From positions 1,984,001 through 2,048,000 of the forward strand of contig NZ_BLZR01000001.1 of assembly GCF_014193895.1 (NCBI RefSeq): a stretch of 64,000 nt of DNA. The letters are read 5' to 3'. The stretch comes from Clostridium fungisolvens. GTDB lineage: Bacteria; Bacillota; Clostridia; Clostridiales; Clostridiaceae. Positions 56,476-64,000 of the stretch are shown piece by piece. The stretch's first letter is position 1. Every line of letters starts with the position of its first letter. The translations under genes were made by a program, and so were the position numbers. Below the pieces are notes generated by a model. That model was not told the origin of the DNA, did no database searches, and was given only the letters and a program-made list of their open reading frames with translations.

Positions 56476-58515
56476 ATGATAAATGAAAAATTGCCATTTA
56501 TGTTTTATGGTGGAGATTACAATCCTGACCAATGGCCAGAAGAGGTTCTTGAAGAGGATATAAGATTATTTAAAAAAGCTGATATTAATGTAGTTACTTT
56601 ACCAGTGTTTAGCTGGGCAAAGCTACAGCCTTCAGAAGAAGTATATGATTTTCAGTGGTTAGATAAGATTATGGATAAGCTTGCTGAAAATGGCTTATAT
56701 GTGTGTCTAGCGACTTCTACAGCTGCACAACCTGCATGGATGTCTAAAAAGTATCCAGAAATGCTGCCAGTTGATTTTGATGGAAGGAAGAGAAAGCACG
56801 GGGGAAGAGTTAACTTTTGTCCAACCAGTGAGATATATAAGGATATGTCTACAAAACTAACTAGAAAACTTGCTGAGAGATATAAAGATCATCCAAGTTT
56901 ATTATTATGGCATATTGGCAATGAGTATGGAAATTACTGCTATTGCGATCATTGTGAGGAACAATTTAGAATTTGGCTTAAGAAAAGATATGGAACTATT
57001 GAGAATTTAAATAGAGCTTGGAATATGAGTTTCTGGGGACATACTGTTTATGAATTTGATGAGATAGTTGTGCCATCTGGAATAAGTGAGATGTGGAGAG
57101 ATAATGGGAGGGATAGATCTAATTTTCAAGGGATTTCACTAGATTATCATAGATTTATGTCTGAAGCTATTTTTAAATGTTATCTAGAGGAATACAAGAT
57201 TATTAAGGAAATTACTCCAGATTTATATGTCACAACAAATCTAATGGGAACTTTTAAACCTTTAGATTATTTCAAATGGGCAGAAAAAATGGATGTGATA
57301 TCTTGGGATAATTATCCTCAGCTAATAGATCCAATGTATGTTACTGCGCTAAGGCATGATCTTATGAGAGGTTTAAAGGATGGAAAGCCATTTATGCTTA
57401 TGGAACAGACTCCAAGCCAACAAAACTGGCAGCCTTACAATGGCTTAAAACGCCCAGGTGTTATGAGACTTCAGAGTTATCAGGCTGTTGCTCATGGAGC
57501 AGATACAGTTATGTTTTTTCAACTAAGAAGATCTATTGGAGCATGTGAAAAGTATCATGGTGCAGTTATTGAACATGTTGGCCACGAAAATACAAGAGTA
57601 TTTAGAGAATGTACTAAACTTGGAGAGGAGCTTAATGCACTTAAAGATAAAATAATTGATTCTAGAATAGAAGCAAAGGTGGCAATAGTCTTTGATTGGG
57701 AAAATTGGTGGGCGGTGGAGCTTTCAAGCGGTCCAACTATAGAGCTGAACTATATAAAGCAGATTGAGAAATATTACAAAGCTTTTCATGATAAAAACAT
57801 AGCTATAGATTTTGTTAAATCAGAAGCGGATTTTTCTAAATATGACGTAGTTATTGCTCCACTACTATATATGGTTAAAAAAGGTGTTGCAGATAATATA
57901 GAAAATTTCGTAGAAAATGGAGGAACTTTTATAACTACTTTCTTTAGTGGAATAGTTAATGAAAATGACTTAGTTACCTTAGGGGGATATCCTGGTGAAC
58001 TCAGAAAGGTTTTAGGTATTTGGGTAGAAGAAATAGATGCGCTTTTCCCTCATATGAAAAACAGTATAAAGGTAGTTAATAAAGCAATTAATTTAAGTAA
58101 TGAATACAGCTGTGGAATGCTATGTGACATTCTTCATCTTGAAGGTGCTGAAGCAATAGCTCTTTATGGAAGTGATTTCTACAAGGATTCTCCTGTGTTA
58201 ACTGAAAATAAGTTTGGAAAAGGAAAAGCATATTATATAGCTTCAGATCCAGAGGAACTGTTTATAAAAGACTTTATAGGACATGTATGTAACGAGAAAA
58301 ATATATCATCAAGTTTTGAAAATATTGAGGGAGTGGAAATAACAGAAAGAGTAAAGCATGACCGTAAATATATATTTATACTAAATCATAATGAATACAG
58401 CGTAGAGCTTAAACTAAATAAAAATGCATATGTAGATCTTTTAACTGGAGATAAGAAATGTGAATCAGTCACAATAAATTCTAAGGATTTACTTATATTA
58501 GAGGATAAGATCTAA
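56476..58515 (+). CDS. beta-galactosidase, glycoside hydrolase family 42
   Basis: A 679-residue cytoplasmic GH42 enzyme. The acid/base is E150 (WHIGNEYGNY) and the nucleophile E310 (MLMEQTPSQQNW). A Cys cluster of the zinc site (YCYCDHCEEQF) follows E150. The TIM-barrel start GGDYNPDQWPEEVLEED and the trimerisation domain further on are typical. In a xyloglucan pathway it would take galactose off the xylosyl-galactosyl side chain. No signal peptide. ATAGGAGAG precedes the ATG, and it is followed by the GDSL esterase in the same direction. Confidence 0.95.
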   Translation: MINEKLPFMFYGGDYNPDQWPEEVLEEDIRLFKKADINVVTLPVFSWAKLQPSEEVYDFQWLDKIMDKLAENGLYVCLATSTAAQPAWMSKKYPEMLPVDFDGRKRKHGGRVNFCPTSEIYKDMSTKLTRKLAERYKDHPSLLLWHIGNEYGNYCYCDHCEEQFRIWLKKRYGTIENLNRAWNMSFWGHTVYEFDEIVVPSGISEMWRDNGRDRSNFQGISLDYHRFMSEAIFKCYLEEYKIIKEITPDLYVTTNLMGTFKPLDYFKWAEKMDVISWDNYPQLIDPMYVTALRHDLMRGLKDGKPFMLMEQTPSQQNWQPYNGLKRPGVMRLQSYQAVAHGADTVMFFQLRRSIGACEKYHGAVIEHVGHENTRVFRECTKLGEELNALKDKIIDSRIEAKVAIVFDWENWWAVELSSGPTIELNYIKQIEKYYKAFHDKNIAIDFVKSEADFSKYDVVIAPLLYMVKKGVADNIENFVENGGTFITTFFSGIVNENDLVTLGGYPGELRKVLGIWVEEIDALFPHMKNSIKVVNKAINLSNEYSCGMLCDILHLEGAEAIALYGSDFYKDSPVLTENKFGKGKAYYIASDPEELFIKDFIGHVCNEKNISSSFENIEGVEITERVKHDRKYIFILNHNEYSVELKLNKNAYVDLLTGDKKCESVTINSKDLLILEDKI

Positions 58516-58545
58516 GAATAAATTTAATTCTTTAGGAGGTTATAT

Positions 58546-59196
58546 ATGAATTTTAAAAACAATTGTAAAGTTCTTTTTCAAGGTGATTCAATAACTGATG
58601 GTAATAGAACTCGTGATAATGATCCCAATCATTTCTTAGGTCATGGGTATGCATATATAATAGCTGCAAAACTTGGAGCTGATGAGCCAGAAAAGAATTA
58701 TGAGTTTTTTAATAGAGGAGTAAGTGGTAACAGAATCATAGATTTATATGGTAGATGGCAGGAAGACACTTTAAATCTGAATCCGGATATATTAAGTATA
58801 TTAGTTGGAGTAAATGATATAGTTTGGGAATTAAATATTAAAGCAGGAATCTCAGCTGAAAAATATGAAAAGATATATAAACTTCTTATCGATGAGACAA
58901 GAGAAAAGAATCCGGAAGTGGTAATTGTAATTTGCGAACCGTTCATTCTTCCAGTTAAAGGTGTGAAAGATAACTGGAACTATTGGTGTGAAGAGATAAA
59001 AAAACGGCAGATAGCAGCAATGAGTATTGCAAAAGAATATAATTGTATATTTGTGCCTTTGCAAGATGAATTCAATAATGCCTGTAAAAGGAATGAGCCA
59101 GAATATTGGATTTGGGATGGAGTACATCCAACTGCTGCAGGACACGAACTTATAGCAAGAAAATGGATTGAAACTATCAATAAGTCTTTGAAATAA
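58546..59196 (+). CDS. SGNH/GDSL hydrolase, probable sugar acetylesterase
   Basis: A 216-residue serine esterase with all four SGNH blocks: FQGDSITDG (Ser near residue 14), RGVSGNR (Gly), VGVNDI (Asn) and DGVHPTAAGH (Asp/His near 190). It has no signal peptide, so it acts inside the cell. Plant xyloglucan galactose is often O-acetylated, so removal of acetyl groups before the GH42 step is a sensible role, but the substrate is inferred. TAGGAGG precedes the ATG, and it follows the GH42 gene by 30 bases, so the two are probably one transcript. Confidence 0.9.
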   Translation: MNFKNNCKVLFQGDSITDGNRTRDNDPNHFLGHGYAYIIAAKLGADEPEKNYEFFNRGVSGNRIIDLYGRWQEDTLNLNPDILSILVGVNDIVWELNIKAGISAEKYEKIYKLLIDETREKNPEVVIVICEPFILPVKGVKDNWNYWCEEIKKRQIAAMSIAKEYNCIFVPLQDEFNNACKRNEPEYWIWDGVHPTAAGHELIARKWIETINKSLK

Positions 59197-59218
59197 ATCA
59201 CTGTTTAAGCATAGCGTT

Positions 59219-59264
59219 AAAATTAAATGGTTAGTCATTTTCTGCATAACCATTTAATTTTAAA
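59219..59264 (+). terminator. hairpin between the GDSL and GH95 genes
   Basis: AATTAAATGGTTA / TAACCATTTAATT, a perfect 13-bp stem with T-rich 3' side. Confidence 0.7.
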
Positions 59265-59328
59265 AACATTCTTAAATATAACATTTAAAAAATATATTGG
59301 ATACAAACAATAGTAGGAGGTGGCTAGA

Positions 59329-61608
59329 TTGAAATTATGGTATACAAAGCCAGCTGAATTAGACAATTGGAATGAAGCTCTACCAATAGGAAACGGTAGC
59401 ATAGGAGCTATGGTTTTCGGAGGAATAAAGTCTGAAAGGATTCAGCTTAATGAGGAAACTGTGTGGGATGGTGGACCAAGAGATCGAAATAATAAAGATG
59501 CACTTAAATATCTTCCTAAGATAAGAAAGCTTTTATTTGAAGGAAATATTAAAGAAGCAGAGAAATTGACCTCTTTAGCAATGGCTGGAACCCCAGAAGA
59601 TTCCCGACACTATGAATCCTTAGGTGATATATTTTTAACTTTCAATGAAAACACAGATGAAGTTACTAATTATGAAAGATCTTTAGATATAAGTAATGCC
59701 ATTGCCGAAGTTAAGTACAAGCAAGGTGACGTTGATTTTAGGAGAGAGATTTTTATTAGCTCAGTAGACAAAGTTATGGTGATGAAAGTCTCTTCAAGTA
59801 AGAAAAGTTATATTTCTTTTACTTTGAATCTAAGTAGAGAAAGATATTTTGATTATATAGATGCTGTATCCGATGATACAATAATTTTAAAAGGAAAGAG
59901 TGGAAGCGAAGAAGGAATTAGATTTTGCTCCATGGTTAAAGTGGAAGCTGATGGAGGAAATACCTACAGTATAGGAAATAAAATAGTTGTTGAAAATTCA
60001 GATGAAGTTACAATATTGCTGACTGCTAGGACTGATTATTATAAAGATGAACCCGTAAAGTGGTGCAGTGAGACCATAGAAAAGGCAATGAAAAAAACTT
60101 ATAGTGATTTGAAGAATGATCATATTGCCGATTATAAGTGTTTGTTTGATAGAGTAACTTTAAAATTAGATAAAGATGAAAAAGTTGATAAAATGCCTAC
60201 AGATCAAAGGCTTATTAGGATGCAGGACGGAAAGGAAGATTTGGGATTAATCAGTCTATACTTTCAATATGGAAGGTATTTACTGATAAGTAGCAGTAGG
60301 CCTGGAACTTTGCCAGCCAACCTTCAAGGAGTATGGAATAAAGATATGATAGCACCTTGGGGAGGAAGATTTACAATTAATATAAATACTGAAATGAACT
60401 ATTGGCCAGCAGAAACTTGTAATCTTTCTGAACTCCATACACCACTTTTTGATCATATAGAAAGAATGCGAGCTCCAGGAAGAATAACTGCTAAGAAGAT
60501 GTATGATTGTAGAGGTTTTGTATGTCATCATAATACTGATATTTGGGGAGATACAGCTCCACAAGACTTATGGATGCCAGCAACGCAGTGGCCAATGGGT
60601 GCTGCATGGTTATGTCTTCATCTATGGGAACATTATGAGTTTACGAAAGATTATGCTTTTTTAGAAAAAGCATATGATACCATGAAAGAATCAGCTTTGT
60701 TTTTTGTTGACTTTCTAATAGAAAATGAAAAAGGACAATTAGTTACTTGTCCATCTGTATCTCCTGAAAACACTTATAGTTTACCTAACGGACAAACTGG
60801 ATGTATATGTATAGGTCCTTCTATGGATAGTCAAATTTTATTTGCATTATTTTCTAATTGCATAAATGCTTCAAATATTTTAGAATGCGATTATGAGTTT
60901 AGGGATAAATTATATGGATTAAGAGATAGATTGCCTAAACCAACTATAGGAAAATATGGGCAGATTCAAGAATGGGCTGAAGATTACGATGAGTTAGAGC
61001 CTGGGCATAGACATATATCACAGCTTTTTGCATTACATCCATCAAATCAAATTAATTTACAACAGACTCCAGAACTTGCAGCTGCAGCAAAGAAAACTAT
61101 TGAAAGAAGATTAACTTATGGTGGCGGTCATACTGGATGGAGTAGAGCTTGGATAATAAATATGTGGGCACGTTTGGAGGAGGGCGATTTAGCATATAAA
61201 AATATAAAGGCTTTATTAACAAAATCTACTTTACCAAATTTATTGGACAATCATCCTCCTTTTCAAATTGACGGAAATTTTGGTGGAAGCTCAGGTATAG
61301 TAGAAATGTTAATTCAAAGCCATGGAGGATGGATAAAGTTTCTTCCAGCACTACCTAAAACGTGGAGTCATGGAGAAGTAAAAGGATTATGTGCCCGTGG
61401 CGGTTTTGAAGTTGATATTATGTGGAGTCATTGTAATTTAGTTAAAGCGACTATTTTCTCAAAGGCTGGTCAACTATGTAAGATATATTCAAATGATAAT
61501 ATATCAGTAATGTGTAATAACAAGTCTGTTGGAAGCTACGATAAAGAAAAATCTCTCATTACTTTTGAAACAAAAGTGGGAGAGACATATGAAGTTATCA
61601 AGAACTAA
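59329..61608 (+). CDS. alpha-L-fucosidase, glycoside hydrolase family 95
   Basis: A 759-residue cytoplasmic GH95 enzyme. Recalled motifs are present: LPIGNGSIGAMVFGG near the start, GTLPANLQGVWN, HHNTDIWGD with the catalytic-site Asn/Asp (near residue 399-407), CPSVSPEN, and DGNFGGSSG with the catalytic-pair Asp (near 647). GH95 enzymes release alpha-1,2-linked fucose, as found on xyloglucan side chains (also alpha-galactose in some members). TTG at 59329 is chosen as the start, since TAGGAGGTGG (59314-59323) precedes it and overlaps the alternative GTG at 59320. It is the last glycosidase gene of the locus. Confidence 0.94.
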   Translation: MKLWYTKPAELDNWNEALPIGNGSIGAMVFGGIKSERIQLNEETVWDGGPRDRNNKDALKYLPKIRKLLFEGNIKEAEKLTSLAMAGTPEDSRHYESLGDIFLTFNENTDEVTNYERSLDISNAIAEVKYKQGDVDFRREIFISSVDKVMVMKVSSSKKSYISFTLNLSRERYFDYIDAVSDDTIILKGKSGSEEGIRFCSMVKVEADGGNTYSIGNKIVVENSDEVTILLTARTDYYKDEPVKWCSETIEKAMKKTYSDLKNDHIADYKCLFDRVTLKLDKDEKVDKMPTDQRLIRMQDGKEDLGLISLYFQYGRYLLISSSRPGTLPANLQGVWNKDMIAPWGGRFTININTEMNYWPAETCNLSELHTPLFDHIERMRAPGRITAKKMYDCRGFVCHHNTDIWGDTAPQDLWMPATQWPMGAAWLCLHLWEHYEFTKDYAFLEKAYDTMKESALFFVDFLIENEKGQLVTCPSVSPENTYSLPNGQTGCICIGPSMDSQILFALFSNCINASNILECDYEFRDKLYGLRDRLPKPTIGKYGQIQEWAEDYDELEPGHRHISQLFALHPSNQINLQQTPELAAAAKKTIERRLTYGGGHTGWSRAWIINMWARLEEGDLAYKNIKALLTKSTLPNLLDNHPPFQIDGNFGGSSGIVEMLIQSHGGWIKFLPALPKTWSHGEVKGLCARGGFEVDIMWSHCNLVKATIFSKAGQLCKIYSNDNISVMCNNKSVGSYDKEKSLITFETKVGETYEVIKN

Positions 61609-61769
61609 AGAAGGTTGTAAATTAAGGTAATTTAATCAAGTGTGGAATATTAATAATAGGTTTGAAAGCTAGAAGAGTATTCTTCAATGAAATTATGAAT
61701 TTTTTACAAATACTTTTTTAAAAAATTTAAAAAATTTTTAAAATACGCGTATTAAATTCTGTATAAAGG

Positions 61770-62165
61770 TTATATTAATATCGTAAGGAACATAGTGATA
61801 AGGCAATGCTTATGAAACTAGTTTATACTAACATTATAAGTGATTCTGAATAGTTGCAGCCTGGAACTGCTTTTGTTCAGATTTAGTAGATTTTATATGG
61901 TTAGGAAAAGCTTTATTATGGTCATCTTGTTGATCATAATGAGGTTCCAACTTATCATATAAGGTCGAGATAAGATTTTATTAGGTGTTGTAATGGTTAT
62001 ATATAGCCGAAAGGTTATATATAGTTGTGTAAATATGTAATAGGGTCGAGTGAACCATTAATATTGGTAGTGATGTGCTTTTTTATGGTCGAAAGATTAT
62101 AATCAGGTGATAAATTATCTTTATTAGTGCTAACCACATCACTATGTTTCTTATTTTTTAAAATT
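61770..62165 (+). ncRNA. candidate large structured RNA, unassigned
   Basis: A gene-free, GC-poor segment unusually rich in stems: ATAAG/CTTAT (61798), TGGAAC/GTTCCA (61862 with 61944), ATTATG/CATAAT (61915 with 61935), CTTATC/GATAAG (61951 with 61969), an 11-bp stem with a GAAA tetraloop (61998-62023), AATGGTT/AACCATT (61992 with 62053, competing by one base with the preceding stem) and TAGTGATGTG/CACATCACTA (62068 with 62135). GGTCGA occurs three times (61963, 62044, 62087), twice in loops. A TATATT -10-like box is at 61771. I do not recognise the family; raiA-like or other clostridial structured RNAs are possibilities. Strand is inferred from the -10-like box. Confidence 0.5.
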
Positions 62166-62193
62166 AAGGTTAATATTTATACCTAAATATTTA

Positions 62194-62228
62194 GAGATAG
62201 TCTATGAAGACTACCTCATTTTTTTTGT
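62194..62228 (+). terminator. terminator-like hairpin
   Basis: AGATAGTC...GACTACCT (one mismatch) followed by a long T-run; it could end a transcript from the candidate RNA. Confidence 0.6.
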
Positions 62229-62268
62229 AAAATAATAATTTATAGATAAAACGACTTCAAACATATAG

Positions 62269-62706
62269 TTAATTGTAATTTTTATATATCTTTGATATAA
62301 AGCCAAAAAATGCTGAAGATAGCATGATTCCAAAGGCAATAGCTCCTGCAATTCCAAGCATTAGTACTCCACTATTTTGGGCAGCAGTAAAATTGCTTTG
62401 AACAAGGTAAGTTATAGTACTATAGGCCGTAATTCCAGGTACTAAAGGAAAGATACCAGGTACGTAAAACATGGAAGCGGGAGTTTTTATAACTCGCGCC
62501 ATCAGTTCACTATAGGCATTTACCACTAAAGCTCCCAAAAATGAACTTAACACTTCACTGCTTGTCTTATTTAAAACAATACTGTACACAATCCAACCAA
62601 GGGCTCCCCCTATTCCAGCATAGATGATTTTTTTTCTATCAATGTTAAATAGTATTACAGGAAATACACTTCCTACAAACGCTAAAGCAATCATTTTTAT
62701 TGACAT
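62269..62706 (-). CDS. ThrE-type exporter, C-terminal half (ThrE_2/DUF3815)
   Basis: A 145-residue membrane protein with four to five spans. The SFLGALVVNAYSELMARVIK stretch and FYVPGIFPLVPGITAYSTI match the smaller half of split threonine/serine exporters. It starts one base after the stop of the partner gene, so the pair is translationally coupled. Function as amino-acid or small-acid export is inferred from the family. Confidence 0.88.
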   Translation of the reverse strand: MSIKMIALAFVGSVFPVILFNIDRKKIIYAGIGGALGWIVYSIVLNKTSSEVLSSFLGALVVNAYSELMARVIKTPASMFYVPGIFPLVPGITAYSTITYLVQSNFTAAQNSGVLMLGIAGAIAFGIMLSSAFFGFISKIYKNYN

Positions 62707-62707
62707 A

Positions 62708-63466
62708 TCAATAGAATCCTTTCATACCTATAAGCAGAGCAGTACCTACTCCTGCGCTTACAGCAGTTATGATTATTAATGCTTCACAGAATTTAGCTAT
62801 ACCAGCAGAAAAATAACCGAAAATAACATCCTTAATTCCATTTGTGAGAACTACCCCAGGAAGTAGAATCATAATTGATCCAGTTATTACGTTATTTTCT
62901 TTTATAGAAGGAAATAGTATATGTGAGAGTAGGCTTGTTCCACCGATAATAAAGCCAGCTAAATAATATTTGAAAAATTGAGAAATACCAAAGTTTGAAA
63001 TCTTTTCAGTAATTAAGTAAGTGATAAGACATACAAATATTGAGGCTATTCCATCAATAAGTGAACCATTAAAAAACAATGAGTAAACAAATCCCGTCAT
63101 ACAGGAAGCAAAAATACGGACAGGGAAAGTGAAAGTTGGAGAGTCCTGTATAGATTCCAGTATTTTTATTGCATCTTCATAAGATATCTTATTATTTTTA
63201 AGTTTCCTTGAAAAGGAATTTATTAGTTCTATTCTATATAAATCAACTTGCTTAGGACACACCTTTTTCATTGATGTAACCTTTCTGTGTGCAGAATCTT
63301 GAGTTGATAATAATATACCATTAGACATTGATAAGCACTCAGCATTTAACCCGTAGGATTGACAAATAGATGAAACAGTTCCCTCTATTCTATGCGTCTC
63401 AGCACCATTTTCTAATAGTATGCCGCCTGCCATAAGAGCAATTTCGCTAACATTTTCTACAGTCAT
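62708..63466 (-). CDS. ThrE-type exporter, N-terminal half (DUF1212)
   Basis: A 252-residue protein. The soluble N-terminus (MAGGILLENGAETHRIEGTV, then SSICQSYGL) has the family signature GAETxRIE. About five spans follow, with MILLPGVVLTNGIKD near the end. It forms a split ThrE exporter with the next gene. AAAGGAGA precedes the ATG on this strand. Confidence 0.9.
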   Translation of the reverse strand: MTVENVSEIALMAGGILLENGAETHRIEGTVSSICQSYGLNAECLSMSNGILLSTQDSAHRKVTSMKKVCPKQVDLYRIELINSFSRKLKNNKISYEDAIKILESIQDSPTFTFPVRIFASCMTGFVYSLFFNGSLIDGIASIFVCLITYLITEKISNFGISQFFKYYLAGFIIGGTSLLSHILFPSIKENNVITGSIMILLPGVVLTNGIKDVIFGYFSAGIAKFCEALIIITAVSAGVGTALLIGMKGFY

Positions 63467-63547
63467 AAAAAATCTCCTTTAAAGCAATACTATATAACTT
63501 TAATTCCTTTTATATGGTATCAAGAATGATATTTTAATGCAAGCTTA

Positions 63548-63588
63548 ATAAGGCCACACAATCAAAAGCAAATAATTGTGTGGCTTAA
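63548..63588. terminator. bidirectional hairpin upstream of the ThrE pair
   Basis: GCCACACAAT...ATTGTGTGGC, a perfect 10-bp stem. On the minus strand it would follow the small gene at 63665-63919. Confidence 0.7.
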
Positions 63589-63664
63589 GGTTTAAAGATG
63601 CTTATTTTAAGTTTATGCAGATACTGAATAATTTTTTAAGGATATATATTCTTGATGAGATATG

Positions 63665-63919
63665 TTATCTTTTTTTATTCTTTTTTCTTTTTGTATTTTT
63701 TTTAATATTATTCTTAGAAACAGCACTATTAACCACAACAGTTTTCTTTGGTTTTCCTATTGAAAGAAAGTCCATTGCAGCAAACATCAAAAATAAAAAT
63801 GCTAGGAAAATAAAGGTTGGACCACCTAAGTTTTTATTTATATTTGCAAAACCTGTAATTAAAAATAGACCTATTATAATACCATAAAAAGTTATTGAAA
63901 CTTTTTTTGATTTTTCCAT
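63665..63919 (-). CDS. small membrane protein with basic C-terminus, unknown
   Basis: An 84-residue protein with two hydrophobic spans (about residues 8-24 and 34-52) and a strongly basic, Lys/Asn-rich tail (KKNTKRKKNKKR). The ATG at 63919 follows AGAGGAG; an in-frame TTG at 63925 is too close to it. I recognise no family. It has its own downstream terminator. The remaining bases to 64000 are non-coding. Confidence 0.6.
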   Translation of the reverse strand: MEKSKKVSITFYGIIIGLFLITGFANINKNLGGPTFIFLAFLFLMFAAMDFLSIGKPKKTVVVNSAVSKNNIKKNTKRKKNKKR

Positions 63920-64000
63920 GAGCAATGCTCCTCTCTACAAAAATTAAAAATATTATTACTTATAAGAATATTATAATATCGTTTTCATTAAAAGTACAGA

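Noticed and set aside
58852..59253. Minus-strand frame of 133 codons opposite the GDSL esterase.
   Set aside because: It is a shadow of a gene with all four SGNH blocks, and the deduced protein is low-complexity.

Overview
The window looks like chromosome of a low-GC, Gram-positive anaerobe of the genus Clostridium in the strict sense. The evidence is strong AT richness, AGGAGG-type ribosome binding sites, a clostridial 16S-23S-5S operon, T-box control, an oxygen-sensitive Ni-CO dehydrogenase, single-cluster ferredoxin, XRE-TPR regulator and YesM/YesN-type signalling. I do not assign a species.

Layout. 1-3740: 3' end of a 16S gene, then complete 23S and 5S genes with no tRNA in the spacer. 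4148-6844: a DTW-domain tRNA-modification enzyme, a Nudix hydrolase, a holin-like protein with an extra C-terminal domain and a small conserved protein. 7051-9604: a threonyl-tRNA synthetase without its TGS domain, behind two tandem T-box leaders; the second leader has lost most of Stem I. 9953-26531: single-gene units (EIIB-like protein, small HTH proteins, HD-GYP protein, ferredoxin, orphan PAS histidine kinase, chemoreceptor, XRE-TPR regulator, CO dehydrogenase, sedolisin-type protease), separated by palindromic intergenic repeats. 26835-38715: MFS transporter, SIMPL protein, a SatD/DUF3307 pair facing a truncated SatD paralogue, small holin plus acyltransferase, a cysteine-type ABC transporter, IPP isomerase and a cold-shock protein. 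38821-61608: a PHP phosphoesterase and then a large sugar locus. 61609-64000: a region that folds like a structured RNA, a split ThrE-type exporter and a small membrane protein.

The sugar locus (39979-61608) reads as an intracellular pathway for xyloglucan oligosaccharides. A lipoprotein and two LplB/LplC-type permeases would import the oligosaccharide. GH95 (fucose), GH42 (galactose), a GDSL esterase (acetyl), GH31 alpha-xylosidase of the YicI type (xylose) and GH3 (glucose) could then dismantle it, and xylose isomerase would feed xylose to central metabolism. A ROK repressor, a YesL protein and a YesM/YesN two-component system sit between xylA and the transporter and are the likely regulators. 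No endo-xyloglucanase, xylulokinase or transport ATPase is present in the window.

The most unusual points are: (1) SatD proteins that carry class III nucleotide-cyclase-like signatures beside a membrane DUF3307 protein; (2) a Stem-I-less T-box in tandem with a complete one, upstream of a TGS-less ThrRS; (3) three families of dispersed palindromic or hairpin repeats, one with compensatory base changes between copies; (4) an unassigned, apparently highly structured RNA region near 61780-62160; (5) the fucogalactoxyloglucan locus itself.
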